From Planctomycetaceae bacterium (GTDB lineage: Bacteria; Planctomycetota; Planctomycetia; Planctomycetales; Planctomycetaceae): a stretch of DNA of 6,417 nt. Numbering within the stretch: position 1 is the stretch's first letter; each line of letters begins with the position of its first letter. Shown piece by piece: positions 5,439 to 6,417 of this stretch. The stretch covers positions 1 through 6,417 of the forward strand of contig WFOZ01001008.1 in assembly GCA_015487825.1 (NCBI GenBank). The letters are read 5' to 3'. The notes under the pieces were generated by a model. It was not told where the DNA came from and did not search any database. It was given only the letters and a program-made list of their open reading frames with translations. Position numbers and translations under genes: made by a program.

Positions 5439-6417
5439 TTATTCTCTTCGTAATGCAACAACCGGGTGCATTCTTGCAGCTCGTCTGGCGGGGAAAATAC
5501 TTGCCAGAATCGCGATCAGCATTGCCCCCAGGGCGACAGAAATAACCATAGTCGGCTGTACCGCTGTCGGGATTTCGGGAAAGTAGTAAATCGTCTCATC
5601 GAATACTTTTCGTCCCGTGATGAATGCGAGCCACTCTTCAATTTCATTGATATAATGGACGAATAACAATCCGAGCACGACACCTGCTCCGCTTCCCACA
5701 ATTCCGAGTGCCAAACCGTAGGAGAGGAAAATAGACATAATACCTGATGAACTGGCACCGAGAGATTTCAGGATGCCGATGTCTCGTGTTTTCTCAACGA
5801 CAATCATATAGAAGATCGCCAGTATTCCGAACCCGGCTACTGCGATAATTAAAAACAGAAGCACGTTCAAAATCGCAGATTCAATTTCTACAGCTGCCAG
5901 CAACGGCCCCTGTTTTTGTTCCCATGTCTTGACAGAAAACTGATCTGCTGCAAAAGCAGATTTCAACCGCTCAACAACTTCCTGAGCTTTCTCCGGGTCT
6001 TTCAGTTTGATGTGTAATGAAGTAATGGCTCTCTTTCCTGAGGGGGAAAGCATTCCACGAACTTTTTGCAGTTCTTCCAGATTACAGAAAACAAGGTTTC
6101 CATCGTATTCAGTCATACCACTTTTGAAAACATCGACCACAGTCGCCAGGTAGGGAGCGTGTTCCGGTGGACGTCCTGCGGTGACGGTACTGATACGCAC
6201 ATCGTCACCCGGTTTGGCCATCATCACTGTTTTCATTTTTCCGGTTTCGGGATCCTTGTAAGGATAACTGACAAGTCCGATGCCGACATAAATCCGGCCA
6301 TCCATTAACGCATAAGGATCGACTGCAGCCTGCTCGCGAGGCGAGTTATTATCGAACGGGTTGGCAAACGGATCTTGCGGAACCGAATCTGATGGCTCAG
6401 TGGCAAGAGGTGCTCCA
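5439..6417 (-). CDS. LolC/LolE-type ABC transporter permease, 5' end outside window
   Basis: 325 residues are visible; the frame is open through the window edge at 6417, so the N-terminus (first membrane segment and part of the periplasmic domain) is missing. The ATG at 6303-6305 is internal. Counting from the window edge, residues 1-37 are a Pro/Asn/Asp/Ser-rich stretch, about 38-175 are the periplasmic MacB-PCD-like domain, and three membrane segments follow near 181-207, 227-255 and 290-309. Family signatures are the TWEQKQGPLLAAVE block before the second helix, EKTRDIGILKSLGAS (208-222) after it, which forms the coupling region facing the ATPase, and the C-terminal PARRAARMHPVVALRRE (309-325). 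These are typical of LolC/LolE and the FtsX superfamily. With the ATPase at 4635-5366 it would extract lipoproteins for transfer to the outer membrane. LolC versus LolE cannot be decided; planctomycetes often have a single permease type. Gene order is permease then ATPase. Confidence 0.8.
   Translation of the reverse strand, partial: GAPLATEPSDSVPQDPFANPFDNNSPREQAAVDPYALMDGRIYVGIGLVSYPYKDPETGKMKTVMMAKPGDDVRISTVTAGRPPEHAPYLATVVDVFKSGMTEYDGNLVFCNLEELQKVRGMLSPSGKRAITSLHIKLKDPEKAQEVVERLKSAFAADQFSVKTWEQKQGPLLAAVEIESAILNVLLFLIIAVAGFGILAIFYMIVVEKTRDIGILKSLGASSSGIMSIFLSYGLALGIVGSGAGVVLGLLFVHYINEIEEWLAFITGRKVFDETIYYFPEIPTAVQPTMVISVALGAMLIAILASIFPARRAARMHPVVALRRE

Noticed and set aside
1..6417. CRISPR array, tRNA/rRNA, toxin-antitoxin or defence system
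   Set aside because: No regularly spaced direct repeats, no tRNA-like cloverleaf or rRNA segment, and no gene pair with toxin-antitoxin or nuclease features was seen on either strand.

Overview
This 6.4 kb window looks like a chromosomal stretch from a Planctomycetes-type bacterium, perhaps Gimesia or a relative. The inference rests on two secreted neutral-ceramidase-like proteins side by side, a planctomycetal-looking LolD/LolE pair, moderate GC content, and intergenic palindromes of types I remember as common in that phylum. No 16S rRNA or other taxonomic marker is present, so the assignment is an inference.

Layout. On the + strand, two small cytoplasmic TerB-like proteins (169-612 and 777-1226) lie in tandem. 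They align without gaps over their last 129 residues with 57 identities (hand count, about 44%). The first has a good sigma70-type promoter at 97-125. Between them lies a 30-base hairpin repeat (633-662). The second TerB gene converges with a minus-strand pair of exported neutral/alkaline ceramidase-like proteins: 2687-4027 is upstream and 1297-2667 downstream, 19 bases apart, so probably one operon. Both keep the likely zinc-site residues of the family but have Asn where true ceramidases have the nucleophilic Ser of GDxSPN.

Upstream of that pair is a 607-base gene-free stretch (4028-4634). It holds a roughly 142-bp MITE-like element (12-bp terminal inverted repeats, a 9-bp flanking direct repeat and a perfect 24-bp inner palindrome). 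It also holds a second, inverted copy of a 20-base motif that overlaps the stop codon of the first TerB gene, and a segment rich in nested inverted repeats with no recognisable gene.

The right third carries, on the minus strand, a LolC/LolE-type permease (5439-6417, 5' end outside the window) followed by a LolD-type ATPase (4635-5366). Together they would form an inner-membrane lipoprotein-release ABC transporter.

The three gene groups have no obvious shared pathway. The strongest points for follow-up are the altered catalytic motif in the paired ceramidase-like proteins and the cluster of palindromic or mobile repeats. I found no tRNA, rRNA, CRISPR array, intact transposase or defence system.
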